64,000 bases of DNA from NCBI GenBank assembly GCA_963810905.1, contig CAWEPG010000003.1:496001-560000 (forward strand), in the 5' to 3' direction. The stretch is from CAWBAT01 sp963810905. Lineage in GTDB: Bacteria > Acidobacteriota > Terriglobia > Versatilivoradales > Versatilivoraceae. The notes beneath the pieces are model-generated. The model was not told the DNA's origin, made no database searches, and was given only the letters and a program-made list of their open reading frames with translations. Shown here in pieces: positions 8,439-17,035 of this stretch (positions are counted from its first letter, which is position 1; each line of letters opens with the position of its first letter). A program made the position numbers and the translations under genes.

Positions 8439-9095
8439 CTAGAGATTCATTGACTGATTCTGGGCGCTGGGTGGCGCAAGAATACCTTTCGACGCCGCCA
8501 ACTCCTGCTCTCGAAGCGTAGCCCGGACATTCAAAGCTCTCCCCAGCAGCAGGCCAATTAATGGATCGTGCCTTTGGCCGCAGGGAAAAGAAAGTTGATT
8601 TGATCCTTCTCCCTCTATCCGCAATTCAGCAAGTTTGGTCAAGCCCTGGGCCACAGCCAAAATCCGGAGGGGCTTCTCTTCATTGTCCGGGCCATCCGCT
8701 GTCAGCTCATAATTGCACCCCGAGCCCAAGACCACCCGGATCGTTCGGTTCGATTTCTTGTCGAAGATGAACAACTCTTTAGGGACCAACGAACTTCCAT
8801 TCGGTATCTTGCAAACTTCGAGAAAGACCCGTCTGCAAGCCTTCAGATGGTCACCATGGCAAGGAAAACGAACTCGCCCCGAGCCATCCTGGAGAAGCTC
8901 CATCCCTCCCAAAGTGACCATTCCCTTGACGATAAACCGGATTCGGTCCATCGCTTCCGGGCGTCGACTATAAGTATGGACCAGAAATTCCGGCCCTCGA
9001 CCATGGTCCTGCAGATACAGTGCAATGGAGATGTTCAGGCAATGGGGGTCCATCGACACCAACTCGATGCGTTTGCCAATATTGCTCGTTAGCAT
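8439..9095 (-). CDS. Unknown protein with internal duplication, first gene of the C1 operon
   Basis: I do not recognise this 218-residue soluble protein. It appears to be two diverged copies of one module: the first runs about RIRFIVKGMVTLGG to VRFPCHGDHLKACRRVFLEV, the second RILAVAQGLTKLAEL to LSFPCGQRHDPLIGLLLGRALNVRA. Both copies share an R-[IL]-x4-GM/L-x-L-x-EL start and a conserved FPC-x3-H/HD-x2 core. The paired Cys and His residues suggest a metal or corrinoid contact. It is the promoter-proximal gene, 34 bases upstream of the UroD-type methyltransferase, with AAAGGAGA before its ATG, so it should be made at least as strongly as the catalytic proteins. It could be a substrate-specific subunit or an accessory factor. 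Confidence 0.7.
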   Translation of the reverse strand: MLTSNIGKRIELVSMDPHCLNISIALYLQDHGRGPEFLVHTYSRRPEAMDRIRFIVKGMVTLGGMELLQDGSGRVRFPCHGDHLKACRRVFLEVCKIPNGSSLVPKELFIFDKKSNRTIRVVLGSGCNYELTADGPDNEEKPLRILAVAQGLTKLAELRIEGEGSNQLSFPCGQRHDPLIGLLLGRALNVRATLREQELAASKGILAPPSAQNQSMNL

Positions 9096-9185
9096 TTTGA
9101 CCCTGTCTCCTTTAAATCAGTTTCAGCTATTATGCCCCAAATTCTCTTGACCAGCAGCCGACGATTCCGTTAGTCTTGAATTCAC

Positions 9186-9212
9186 TTCTCAGGTTGTCTG
9201 ACAACCTGAGAA
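9186..9212. promoter_or_regulatory. Perfect palindromic operator, probable GntR/FadR site
   Basis: Left arm TTCTCAGGTTGTC (9186-9198), a single T (9199), and right arm GACAACCTGAGAA (9200-9212) form a perfect 27-bp palindrome. The core TTGTC-T-GACAA resembles operators of FadR-subfamily GntR regulators. It lies 91 bases upstream of the start of the minus-strand C1 operon and about 240 bases upstream of the divergent gntR gene, well placed to control the operon and perhaps the regulator. It could fold as a hairpin, but there is no adjacent transcript end and no convincing T-tract. Confidence 0.75.
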
Positions 9213-9448
9213 TACGATTAATTTTTCTTCTTGTAAAGTCAAATTAGGCAGTTTTTTTGTTGAAAGCGCAACCTCGAGGTCGCCTAAATTGGCGGAGACA
9301 TTGAGCCGCTCTCCTCTTCGAAACTTAAGGGCGGATGAGATTAAGGATCGCATGAATGAAACCTGTCCTTAGCAATGGGTGACACCCAGGGACCGTTACA
9401 TCGAAACCCGAGAGGAATCCGAACGGGCTTCCCCAGCTGAGAAACCTG

Positions 9449-10231
9449 ATGACACGTGTAAGTACAAAAGAACCGCCCAGCCAGGCAATGGCGGCGATGA
9501 AACCCATTATCCGGAGATCATTGAGCGATGAGATTGTCGAGCGGATTATCGTTCTGATCTCGGACAAAGTGCTCAAACCGGGCGAACGCCTTCCTTCTGA
9601 GAAAGACCTGGCCAGCCAATTCGGTGTGGGACGTACCACCATTCGGGAAGCGCTCCGTTCATTGGCGGTATTGGGAATTGTGGATGGACGCGTTGGCGAA
9701 GGAACCTATGTCTCCAGTACAAACCGGCGTTATCTTGAGAAAGCATTACAATGGGGCCTGTTAATTGACCGAAAAGACGTGCAAGATCTGATTGAGACGC
9801 GCCTTCTCCTGGAATCGCAGACTGCTTTTTGGGCGGCTCACCGGGCAACAGAGCTCAATCTTCAGGAAATCGAAGAGGCCATCCAAGGGATGGAGAAGTC
9901 GATCTTTGATCCGGAAGCTTACTTGCGGTCCGATTTGCAATTTCACATCTCCATTGCACAATCGAGTCAGAATTCAATCCTTTATCACCTCGTCAGCATG
10001 ACGCGCGGATATCTACAAGCCTGGATTCAAAGGAGCCTCTCCCGCCCGACTCCCCGCAAGACGCAGCAACGGGCAGAGATTTCAATTCAAGAACATCGAA
10101 ATATCCTCCAAGCCATTCGGTCCGGAGATGCAGAAGGAGCCCGTCAGGCCATGACTGCACATATTCATTCGAGCAGCCGAGACCTTCAGTCTTGGCTGGC
10201 CCGGAAAGAAAAATCTTCGAAAAGAGGCTAG
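9449..10231 (+). CDS. FadR-subfamily GntR transcriptional regulator
   Basis: The 260-residue protein has an N-terminal winged helix (about 25-85, with GERLPSEKDLASQFGVGRTT, the classic GntR recognition-helix region) and a C-terminal all-helical FCD domain that in relatives binds an organic acid through metal-coordinating His and Asp residues (DLQFHISIA near residue 170 and EHRNILQAI near 215 fit these helices). It is divergent from the C1 operon and 7 bases upstream of purU. The palindrome at 9186-9212 is the likely binding site, making it a probable substrate-responsive repressor. A second start at 9488 is possible. Confidence 0.85.
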   Translation: MTRVSTKEPPSQAMAAMKPIIRRSLSDEIVERIIVLISDKVLKPGERLPSEKDLASQFGVGRTTIREALRSLAVLGIVDGRVGEGTYVSSTNRRYLEKALQWGLLIDRKDVQDLIETRLLLESQTAFWAAHRATELNLQEIEEAIQGMEKSIFDPEAYLRSDLQFHISIAQSSQNSILYHLVSMTRGYLQAWIQRSLSRPTPRKTQQRAEISIQEHRNILQAIRSGDAEGARQAMTAHIHSSSRDLQSWLARKEKSSKRG

Positions 10232-10237
10232 AAACTC

Positions 10238-11092
10238 GTGGGGCAGACAGCAAAGTTGCTAGTTTCCTGTAGCGATCGGAAAGGGCTGGTCGCTCGCATT
10301 TCGGACTTTATCTATCGAAATGGCGGTAATATTTTGGACTTCGACCATCATACGGACCTGGAGGCTGGAGTTTTCCTGGCCCGGATCGAGTGGGAACTCA
10401 AGGACTTTCAAATTCCAAAATCTCAAATTGCTGCTGCCTTTTCAAGCCTGGCATCAGATTGTCATATTCGTTACCAAGTCTTTTTCAGCGACCACGTTCC
10501 CAAGATCGCCATTTTTGCCTCGAAGCTGCCTCACTGTCTGGTTGACCTGCTCTTACGAAATCAGGCTGGAGAGTTTAAGGCGGACATTACACTGATCCTC
10601 AGTAACCATGCGGACGTCGAGGAAATTGCAAAATCTTTCGGGATTCCTTTCATGCATTTCCCGATCACGCCTCAAAACAAAGTGCAGCAGGAAGAAGCTC
10701 AGATCCGGGAGATGCTCCAGCGAGAAGTTGAGCTGATTGTGCTGGCGCGCTATATGCAAATTCTGAGTGAGCATTTTGTGTCGACTTTTCCGAACCGCAT
10801 TATCAACATTCACCATTCTTTTTTGCCCGCCTTCATCGGAGCGGCTCCTTATCATCAAGCCTTTGCGCGAGGGGTCAAATTAATCGGAGCAACAGGCCAT
10901 TACGTGACGACGGCACTCGACAATGGCCCCATCATTGAACAGGAAACAGCCCGGGTGAGTCATCGGGACTCCGTTGAAGATCTGATCCGGAAAGGGCGAG
11001 ACTTGGAAAAATCAGTGCTGGCACGCGCCGTGCGTCTCCATTTATTGCGCAAAGTTCTGACTTATGGGAATAGGACCGTTGTATTCGACTGA
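10238..11092 (+). CDS. purU: Formyltetrahydrofolate deformylase
   Basis: PurU hydrolyses 10-formyl-THF to formate and THF. The 284-residue product has the usual ACT domain (about 1-85, SCSDRKGLVARISDFIYRNG) and a formyltransferase-fold catalytic domain with the triad segments NIHHSFLPAF (Asn, His) and LDNGPII (Asp) near residues 190 and 230. The start is a GTG 6 bases after the gntR stop with AGAGG upstream, so the two genes are probably co-transcribed. In chloromethane users PurU drains formyl-THF made from methyl groups to formate; its place beside the corrinoid operon suggests the same role rather than purine balance. Confidence 0.9.
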   Translation: MGQTAKLLVSCSDRKGLVARISDFIYRNGGNILDFDHHTDLEAGVFLARIEWELKDFQIPKSQIAAAFSSLASDCHIRYQVFFSDHVPKIAIFASKLPHCLVDLLLRNQAGEFKADITLILSNHADVEEIAKSFGIPFMHFPITPQNKVQQEEAQIREMLQREVELIVLARYMQILSEHFVSTFPNRIINIHHSFLPAFIGAAPYHQAFARGVKLIGATGHYVTTALDNGPIIEQETARVSHRDSVEDLIRKGRDLEKSVLARAVRLHLLRKVLTYGNRTVVFD

Positions 11093-11225
11093 TGGCACAT
11101 CGCCGGTTCTGCCCTGAAGGTAGGGGAAGGACAGGCCTTCTTCATCCTCAGTAGTCAGTCTCTTGTTTGTTGTGATAGTCTTCTATCGTTTCGCGATTCC
11201 AACCAAACTATTTCGGAGGTTTTTA

Positions 11226-12024
11226 ATGAACAAACGCCAATGGAGTTTTCTGCTTACTAGGATTATTCCTTTTCGCTATGGCAACACCTTTAATGGCCCA
11301 GGACCAACCCGCCGTCTATACAAGGGTCGCTTTCTGGAATATTGACCGGCAGTACTGGGAGGGGTATCAAAAAAACTTTGAAGAATATGACCAGCCCGTT
11401 TTTGAAAAACTACTGGCTGATGGCGTGATTACCGAGTGGGGGTCGGACGCAGAGGGTGTTCACACAGCGGAAGGCGCCACGCATGCAAACTGGTTTTCGG
11501 CAAAGAGCATCGCCAACCTCGAGCGCGCCCTGGAGGAAGTCCAGAAAGGGATGTCGAAGATGTCCCCAGAAGTTCGGAAAAAATCTGAAACCGATTTTGC
11601 CGGTCCAAAGCACTATGACTTATTGTTCCATTCTGATTTCTATCGCTCTCGGCCAGTCAAACTAGATAGTGGCTATGACATGACCAATATCATAAAGGTC
11701 AAACGTGGAAAAGCTGGGGAGTACAGGAAGCTCTGGGAAAAATACACAAAGCCAATCCTGGATCAGCTCTTTAACGATGGCACCATCAAGACCTATGCGC
11801 TGTTTTCTGATTACATTCATACCAGCTCCCCGGGAAATCAATTCACCTGGTATGTAGTAGCCGATGCAGCTGCTTTAGACAAAGTCGATGCGGCCTTTGC
11901 CGCTGAACGGAACAAACGCACTCCCGAGGAGCGCGAAGCGGTCATGCGGGCATTCGAAGAGATCACCGTTGAAGGATCTCATCGTGACGATATGTCCCGG
12001 ATTTTACACTACAGCGCGAAATAA
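11226..12024 (+). CDS. Exported protein of unknown function, frameshifted in its signal peptide
   Basis: The mature protein (about 240 residues) has no family I can name. It looks like two related halves, each with a WNxxxxxWEGYQKNFEEY- or KAGEYRKLWEKYTKP-like helical segment and a GxITEWG or GTIKTYALF strand, suggesting a tandem alpha-beta barrel fold. The strong ribosome site GGAGGT at 11215-11220 points to the ATG at 11226, which begins MNKRQWSFLL; a one-base shift near 11256 then leads to LGLFLFAMATPLMAQ, giving a convincing signal peptide. Without that correction the frame opens only at the internal ATG 11278 and the export signal is lost. It follows purU but a functional tie is unclear. 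Confidence 0.65.
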
Positions 12025-12342
12025 AGACTTCCCATCCACCTGAAACCTGAAAGCGGCCCATGGTTCAGAAAACCGCTTTCCCTGGACGCCGGGGTTAAAG
12101 ACCCCGGCCATCCAATCCGGATCACAATCCATTCCCTTTACAACTGCCCATCATACCCGGATTGATGTCGCACAGGATGCCCTCTTCCCTATCTTCGACA
12201 TCATCCCCGTCACAATTCGAAGGACTCTTCCTGCAATCCTCCCTATGGCAAAAAGAGAAGCAAATGGTTGAAAGAAGCATTTCTCAAAGTGTCCTTCCTA
12301 TTTACTGATCTCAACAAGCGACAAAGATAGGGAGGCGCTCTC
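12025..12342. repeat. Intergenic region with GC-rich hairpin
   Basis: This 318-base gap between convergent genes contains a perfect hairpin at 12088-12108: GCCGGGGT, loop TAAAG, ACCCCGGC. It lies 64 bases after the upstream stop. There is no T-tract, but the stem could serve as a bidirectional terminator, or be a copy of a small dispersed palindrome. Nothing else is evident in the gap. Confidence 0.45.
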
Positions 12343-13629
12343 CTACTCGTGGCCTGCGGCCCCAAGCCCGGCTGCACGGCCTGTCACCCATGCCCAGAGG
12401 AAATTGTATCCACCAATCGGGCCGAAGGCATCGAGCAACTCACCGCAAAGAAAGAGGCCCGGATACTTCCGGCTCTCCATAGTCCGGGGATTGATTTCCG
12501 ACAGACTCACACCGCCTCCAGTGACCTCGGCCTTTTGGTAGCCCTCTTCACCGGTCCAAGGGAGATCGCAGCGTACAAGGGTTTCCACCACACGTCGACG
12601 CTCTTCGCGTCTCAGTCGGGCAAGCCGGCAGGTTGGTTCTATATTCGCTATCTTCAACAACTCCTCCGCGAGTCGCTCCGGCAACTCGCGACGCAAGACA
12701 CCGGCAACAGAGCGTGCGCCATCAGCCCGAAGTAACGCATCCCACTCCCTTGAGTCGAGGCCTGTCCAGCTCACCGAGAGGTGCGCAGGAGATCTGCCTT
12801 CAATTAAAGAACGCACTGCCACATGGGAGACGTCGAGTACAGCTGGCCCACTATAGCCGCGGTGCGTGAAAAGAAAGCCACCCATTGCCGTAGCCTCTCG
12901 CAACCCATCACTGGCCGTAATCAGCACCTGTAACGACACACCTGCCAAGCCGCTAAATGGGGACCCCTTCGCGGTCAGTGGCGTCAAAGCAGCATAGGTC
13001 GGATGAATAGTAAGTCCGAGCTTCTCTAGAATCGACAGCCCTCTTCCGTCACTCCCTGTCTTCGGAACGGAGAGCCCCCCCGTGGCTAAAACCACCGCAT
13101 CCGCTTCGAGCGGTGCTCCTCCTTCTCGTTCTACTCGCCAGGAACTGAGTTGGGGAGTGAGGCCAGTCATTCGACTGTGAGGCATAAATTTCACACCCTT
13201 TCTCGCTCCCAGAATGAGAAGGCCATCACGGACGTCTCGCGCGCGTTGCGAGGCAGGAAACAGTTTCCCTGACCCCTCTTCTTCCACAAGAGGAAGCCCA
13301 AGCTCTCGTTCAAAAAATATGATTTGTTCATGGAGCGGCCACGAGCGGATAATTTTCCGCAACGTGTTGGGCGAGGAGTCGGTAACGAAGCGTGATTCAT
13401 CGAGCCGTGCCGGAAGGATATTGCAGCGCCCGCCACCACTGATCAGTATCTTGCGCCCTCCGTCCTGCGTGGTCTCCAGCAACAGTGTCTCTGCCCCGGC
13501 GGCTGCAGCAAAGATTGCGGCCATTGAACCGGCGGCCCCTGCCCCAATTACCAATACCCGCCGCCGACATTTTTCGCGATTAGAAGAACTGGAATAGGAT
13601 TTGAGCGTCACAGTAATGCGGTTCTCCAA
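12343..13629 (-). CDS. FAD-dependent oxidoreductase of the HI0933/BaiN family
   Basis: The 428-residue protein is a flavoprotein of the HI0933/YhiN/BaiN family. The N-terminus has the dinucleotide-binding motif VIGAGAAGSMAA (G-x-G-x-x-G) near residue 26, followed by the family mark GGRKILISGGGRCNI near residue 58. Other family motifs are VLATGGLSVPKTGSDG and FLFTHRGYSGPAVLD, and the C-terminus EVTGGGVSLSEINPRTMESR with FCGELLDAFGPIGGYNF. Relatives are cytosolic reductases of uncertain physiological substrate; BaiN reduces bile-acid intermediates. No operon partner is visible: the next gene is 91 bases upstream on the same strand and unrelated. Confidence 0.88.
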   Translation of the reverse strand: MENRITVTLKSYSSSSNREKCRRRVLVIGAGAAGSMAAIFAAAAGAETLLLETTQDGGRKILISGGGRCNILPARLDESRFVTDSSPNTLRKIIRSWPLHEQIIFFERELGLPLVEEEGSGKLFPASQRARDVRDGLLILGARKGVKFMPHSRMTGLTPQLSSWRVEREGGAPLEADAVVLATGGLSVPKTGSDGRGLSILEKLGLTIHPTYAALTPLTAKGSPFSGLAGVSLQVLITASDGLREATAMGGFLFTHRGYSGPAVLDVSHVAVRSLIEGRSPAHLSVSWTGLDSREWDALLRADGARSVAGVLRRELPERLAEELLKIANIEPTCRLARLRREERRRVVETLVRCDLPWTGEEGYQKAEVTGGGVSLSEINPRTMESRKYPGLFLCGELLDAFGPIGGYNFLWAWVTGRAAGLGAAGHE

Positions 13630-13720
13630 AGCTCCGAAGAGCAGAGTTGGGGATGTGCCATTCGGCCGCCCTGGATGATGTTATTGCATGTAGCCCCCAA
13701 TCCAGCAGCCGATGAGCGCA

Positions 13721-15367
13721 CTACTGAGGCGCCAAAAAATTATCGAGTGCTCTAATCTCCTCGCTCGGGACGTCTTTATCGATTTGGTAAGGGACTTTGG
13801 CCTGGCGGAGATCATTGCCAAAGAGACAAATATTATGGTTTCCTGCGCCCTGGATTTTTAGGAAAACAGTGGTTCCCTGCACCGCCCGGGAGTTTCGGAC
13901 CGTGGCGTCCGTGACCTTATCAAATACCACAGTTGGAACGTCTTGGCCTAACCAGGCTTGTCGGCCGGCGAAGTCAACGAGTTCGAGGCCATTGACATCT
14001 TCAAAGTAGAGCGCACTCTCCCATTGTTTCAGCGCCGGTTTTTCCCAGACTACTTCGAGATCCTTAATTGTGAGGTTCTTCGCCCAGCGGTATTTCATGG
14101 CGTGCACGGCCGAATCATAGGGCGCCTCAGGATCGGTCGTGAGGAATAGCTTAATGTTCTCAAGCCGGAGCCCATCGAGCCAACTATCCGGATGTCCATT
14201 GATAATGGAGGTCCCCTTACCGCGGGCAATGACATTCTGGATCAGCACATTTCGGATGGAACCCGCTGGTGGTTCATCAACCTTAGGCGTTTGTCCCATC
14301 CATTCGCTTTTTCGTGTGATTCTGAAATAGAAAGGTTGCGCATCACCCGCCCAGAACCAATCGAAACGATTGCATTCAATTACGAGATTGGAAAGCACCA
14401 CGTCGGTCACATAACCTCCCTCCGTGACAGAGAACACAAACCCGCGGTTGACATTGGTCATGACTGTGTTGTCCACCACAACCTTCCGAATCCCCACCCA
14501 GTTGCCTTCACTGAACTTGATGCCTGCGGAGGCCGAGGAAAGCCGGCAATTCGTGACGGTGATATTTTCGCAGGGAAGTGCAGGTCCCCAGACGTTGGAA
14601 GAAATGAAGATGATGCAATCATCACCGGTTTCAATCGTGCAATTTGAAATGTGGACGTCTTTACACCCGTCGAGATCGATGCCATCCGCCCACACGGCTT
14701 CCTTCAAGCTCGTGTAGATATATACACCGTCGATGACCATCCGCTCGGTGGCATAAGAAGAAATCGTCCAACTCGGAGAGTGAAGCAGTGACAGCCCCGT
14801 GATATGAACGTCTTTACACCGTTTCAGCCACACCAAAAAAGGAAAGAGGGAGCGTTGAGGAAAATCTTTTGGAAAAGTCCGTAAGATAGGCTTGCCCAAG
14901 TTCAGCATCGAGCGCTTGTGGCCGTAACCATGCTCATGGTCATCCTCCCTCCAGTCATACTCGGATTGTCCATCGACAGTCCCTCTCCCTTCAATGGTGA
15001 TATTTTCCACATCTTCGCCATACAGCAACCCTGAGTGATTTGGCTCCTTCCGGTCAAAATCCTTCACATCCTTTGACCCAAACAGCGTTGCTCCTGCTTC
15101 GATGTAAATGCTCACATGGCTGCGAAGGTAAATGGTGCCTGAGGTGTATTCCCCAGGGGGAAGATACACTATCCCTCCTCCCGCTGCGGCGCAGGTTTCA
15201 ATGGCTTTCTGAATTGCCGGTCGGGCATTGTCGGCTTTTACCCCCGTCGCCCCGTAATCTTTGATGTTGAAGACTGCCTTGCCGGATCCGAAAAGCGTGG
15301 AGGTAAAGGTGAGCAGTATATAGCTGAAAAATATAGGCAAAATTTTTGCGCGGCTGGACTGGTTCAA
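13721..15367 (-). CDS. Secreted glycoside hydrolase family 28 (polygalacturonase-like)
   Basis: This is a right-handed parallel beta-helix enzyme of GH28. It starts VFNIKDYGATG, typical of GH28 and related pectin enzymes, and has the acid cluster ADGIDLDGC and ETGDDCII near residues 225-255 and ASAGIKFSEG near 285, matching the catalytic Asp positions and the G-x-K turn. Likely substrate is pectic galacturonan or rhamnogalacturonan. A TTG at 15367 is the best start: AAGGAGG lies at 15374-15380, six bases before it, and the frame then gives an ideal signal peptide (NQSSRAKILPIFFSYILL, cleavage near FGSGKA). The same frame remains open to an upstream ATG at 15490, which has no such site. Length about 548 residues. 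Confidence 0.85.
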   Translation of the reverse strand: MNQSSRAKILPIFFSYILLTFTSTLFGSGKAVFNIKDYGATGVKADNARPAIQKAIETCAAAGGGIVYLPPGEYTSGTIYLRSHVSIYIEAGATLFGSKDVKDFDRKEPNHSGLLYGEDVENITIEGRGTVDGQSEYDWREDDHEHGYGHKRSMLNLGKPILRTFPKDFPQRSLFPFLVWLKRCKDVHITGLSLLHSPSWTISSYATERMVIDGVYIYTSLKEAVWADGIDLDGCKDVHISNCTIETGDDCIIFISSNVWGPALPCENITVTNCRLSSASAGIKFSEGNWVGIRKVVVDNTVMTNVNRGFVFSVTEGGYVTDVVLSNLVIECNRFDWFWAGDAQPFYFRITRKSEWMGQTPKVDEPPAGSIRNVLIQNVIARGKGTSIINGHPDSWLDGLRLENIKLFLTTDPEAPYDSAVHAMKYRWAKNLTIKDLEVVWEKPALKQWESALYFEDVNGLELVDFAGRQAWLGQDVPTVVFDKVTDATVRNSRAVQGTTVFLKIQGAGNHNICLFGNDLRQAKVPYQIDKDVPSEEIRALDNFLAPQ

Positions 15368-15871
15368 AAGGATCCTCCTTGAATTTCGTAAATTCATTGG
15401 CCGGAGTGGCCAGAATGCTCGCGTCATAATTCCGCAGGCATTTAAGTGGGACACCGCCATGTCACTGTTATTTTCATGTTCCGTTCTCACGGTCTGCTAA
15501 AGTTCATCTCACGACGAAAGCTTGTGAAGAGCTTATGAAAAGCAACTAGACGTCCCTTTGGAAGTATTTGGGAATTCTTCGGATCGGAAACAAAAAGAAA
15601 GCAGAGCTTCCTTATGTCGTTCCAAGTATGTGGGTTTAAATGATTCACCGTCAAGTCGTCTCAGTACGGTTGACAATTTCTGCTAGCCCCTGCAGGCGGT
15701 AAAGGGAGTAAGGAATGAATCCTTATTGAGTCGGATGATTCTTCCGAAATAAGCTCAGAGGATGTCTTAAAGAAACATAGACACTATTTTGGCAAAAATT
15801 TCACGTAACTTAAGTTGCTGGAATGCCAGGCAAAGGATGAAACTCAGTTCCAGCGTGTTAACCTACTAACT
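15368..15871. other. Divergent intergenic region
   Basis: About 500 bases separate the GH28 start from the VWA start. They must hold both promoters, but I could not identify a convincing -35/-10 pair, operator or RNA element. Confidence 0.4.
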
Positions 15872-16930
15872 ATGAACATCTTTTGGCGCATCAAACAAGG
15901 ACTTCGGCAACTCATCCTTATCCTTCTTCTCGGGATTTGTTTCGCGATGCCTACCGAGCTTGCCAATGAAGCAGAACAACTGCCGGAACAATCACCCTTC
16001 TCCATCAAAGTGGATGTAGATCTTGTTGTTTTGAACGTTACGGTCGTGAATGAGAAGGGGGAAGTTGTCACTTCGTTGGGAAAAGACGATTTCATCATTT
16101 ACGAAGATGACGTCAAGCAAGACATCGCCGATTTTCTGCCCGTCGAAATCCCATTCAAACTGGTATTGGTCATCGATACCAGCATCAGTACCCGCTCCAG
16201 TATCCGATTAATTAAAAAAGCTGCCATCCATTTTACCGAGCAACTGCGCCCTTCCGACCGCATTGCCGTCATTGAAATCAGCTCCTCAGTGAGATTGGTA
16301 CAAGATTTTACGAGCGATCGAAGAAGGCTGCAACGGTCCATTGATGACATCGCGACGTCTTCCACCGGAGGCTCCAAAATTTACGATGGCTTAGCTCAGG
16401 CAATCAATTCTCTGAAGCAGGGGGAAGTCGGTCGTCATGCAGTTATTCTGCTCAGTGACGGCATGGAGAATTCAAGCCGAATGGGCTTTCCTGAACTTCG
16501 ACTATTACAAGCTCAATCGGACGCCGTGTTTTATCCGGTCACCATTGTGAACAGACAAAACGAGAGAGACATGTTGGAAGATTTCATCAAGAATGCTGAT
16601 CGGAAGATGCCGGAAGAGGTTTCCGTTGTTGAAAATGCCAAAGTCAGCCTTTCATTCTTAGAAGAAGTCTATCAGGTACAGATGGAGCGGTTACAGACTT
16701 TGACGGAGGAATCTGGAGGAAAAAAATTTCTGGTCAATGACCTGGAAGACTTATCAGAGGAGTACGCCAAAGTCGCCAACGAATTGCACAATACGATGAG
16801 TTTGGCTTATTACTCAAAGAATCGAACACCAGACGATAACATTCGCAGGATCCGGGTGGAAGTGAAGAAACCCGGTTACCGTGTACGCTGCAGGACCAGT
16901 TATTTTGTTCCTAAGGACTCTCCAAATTGA
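15872..16930 (+). CDS. Secreted VWA-domain protein (acidobacterial type)
   Basis: The 352-residue protein has an N-terminal signal segment (RQLILILLLGICFAM) and then SIKVDVDLVVLNVTVVNEKG, a beta module with EDDVKQDIADF that precedes the von Willebrand A domain in a protein family abundant in Acidobacteria. The VWA domain starts VLVIDTSIS (DxSxS of the MIDAS site, near residue 101) and includes VILLSDGMEN, so metal-dependent ligand binding is likely intact. A long insert near residue 235 is rich in charged residues. The start at 15872 fits the signal peptide better than the ATG at 15815. No partners are adjacent. Confidence 0.8.
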   Translation: MNIFWRIKQGLRQLILILLLGICFAMPTELANEAEQLPEQSPFSIKVDVDLVVLNVTVVNEKGEVVTSLGKDDFIIYEDDVKQDIADFLPVEIPFKLVLVIDTSISTRSSIRLIKKAAIHFTEQLRPSDRIAVIEISSSVRLVQDFTSDRRRLQRSIDDIATSSTGGSKIYDGLAQAINSLKQGEVGRHAVILLSDGMENSSRMGFPELRLLQAQSDAVFYPVTIVNRQNERDMLEDFIKNADRKMPEEVSVVENAKVSLSFLEEVYQVQMERLQTLTEESGGKKFLVNDLEDLSEEYAKVANELHNTMSLAYYSKNRTPDDNIRRIRVEVKKPGYRVRCRTSYFVPKDSPN

Positions 16931-17035
16931 TCTCATAAGACAGGCCAGAGGCCCACACATGTGTCCAGACTTGAGAGAAGGCGTGGGGTAGAGCGTGCGT
17001 TAGAGGGGGACAAAGACGGGCTTTAGTTCCCTCTT

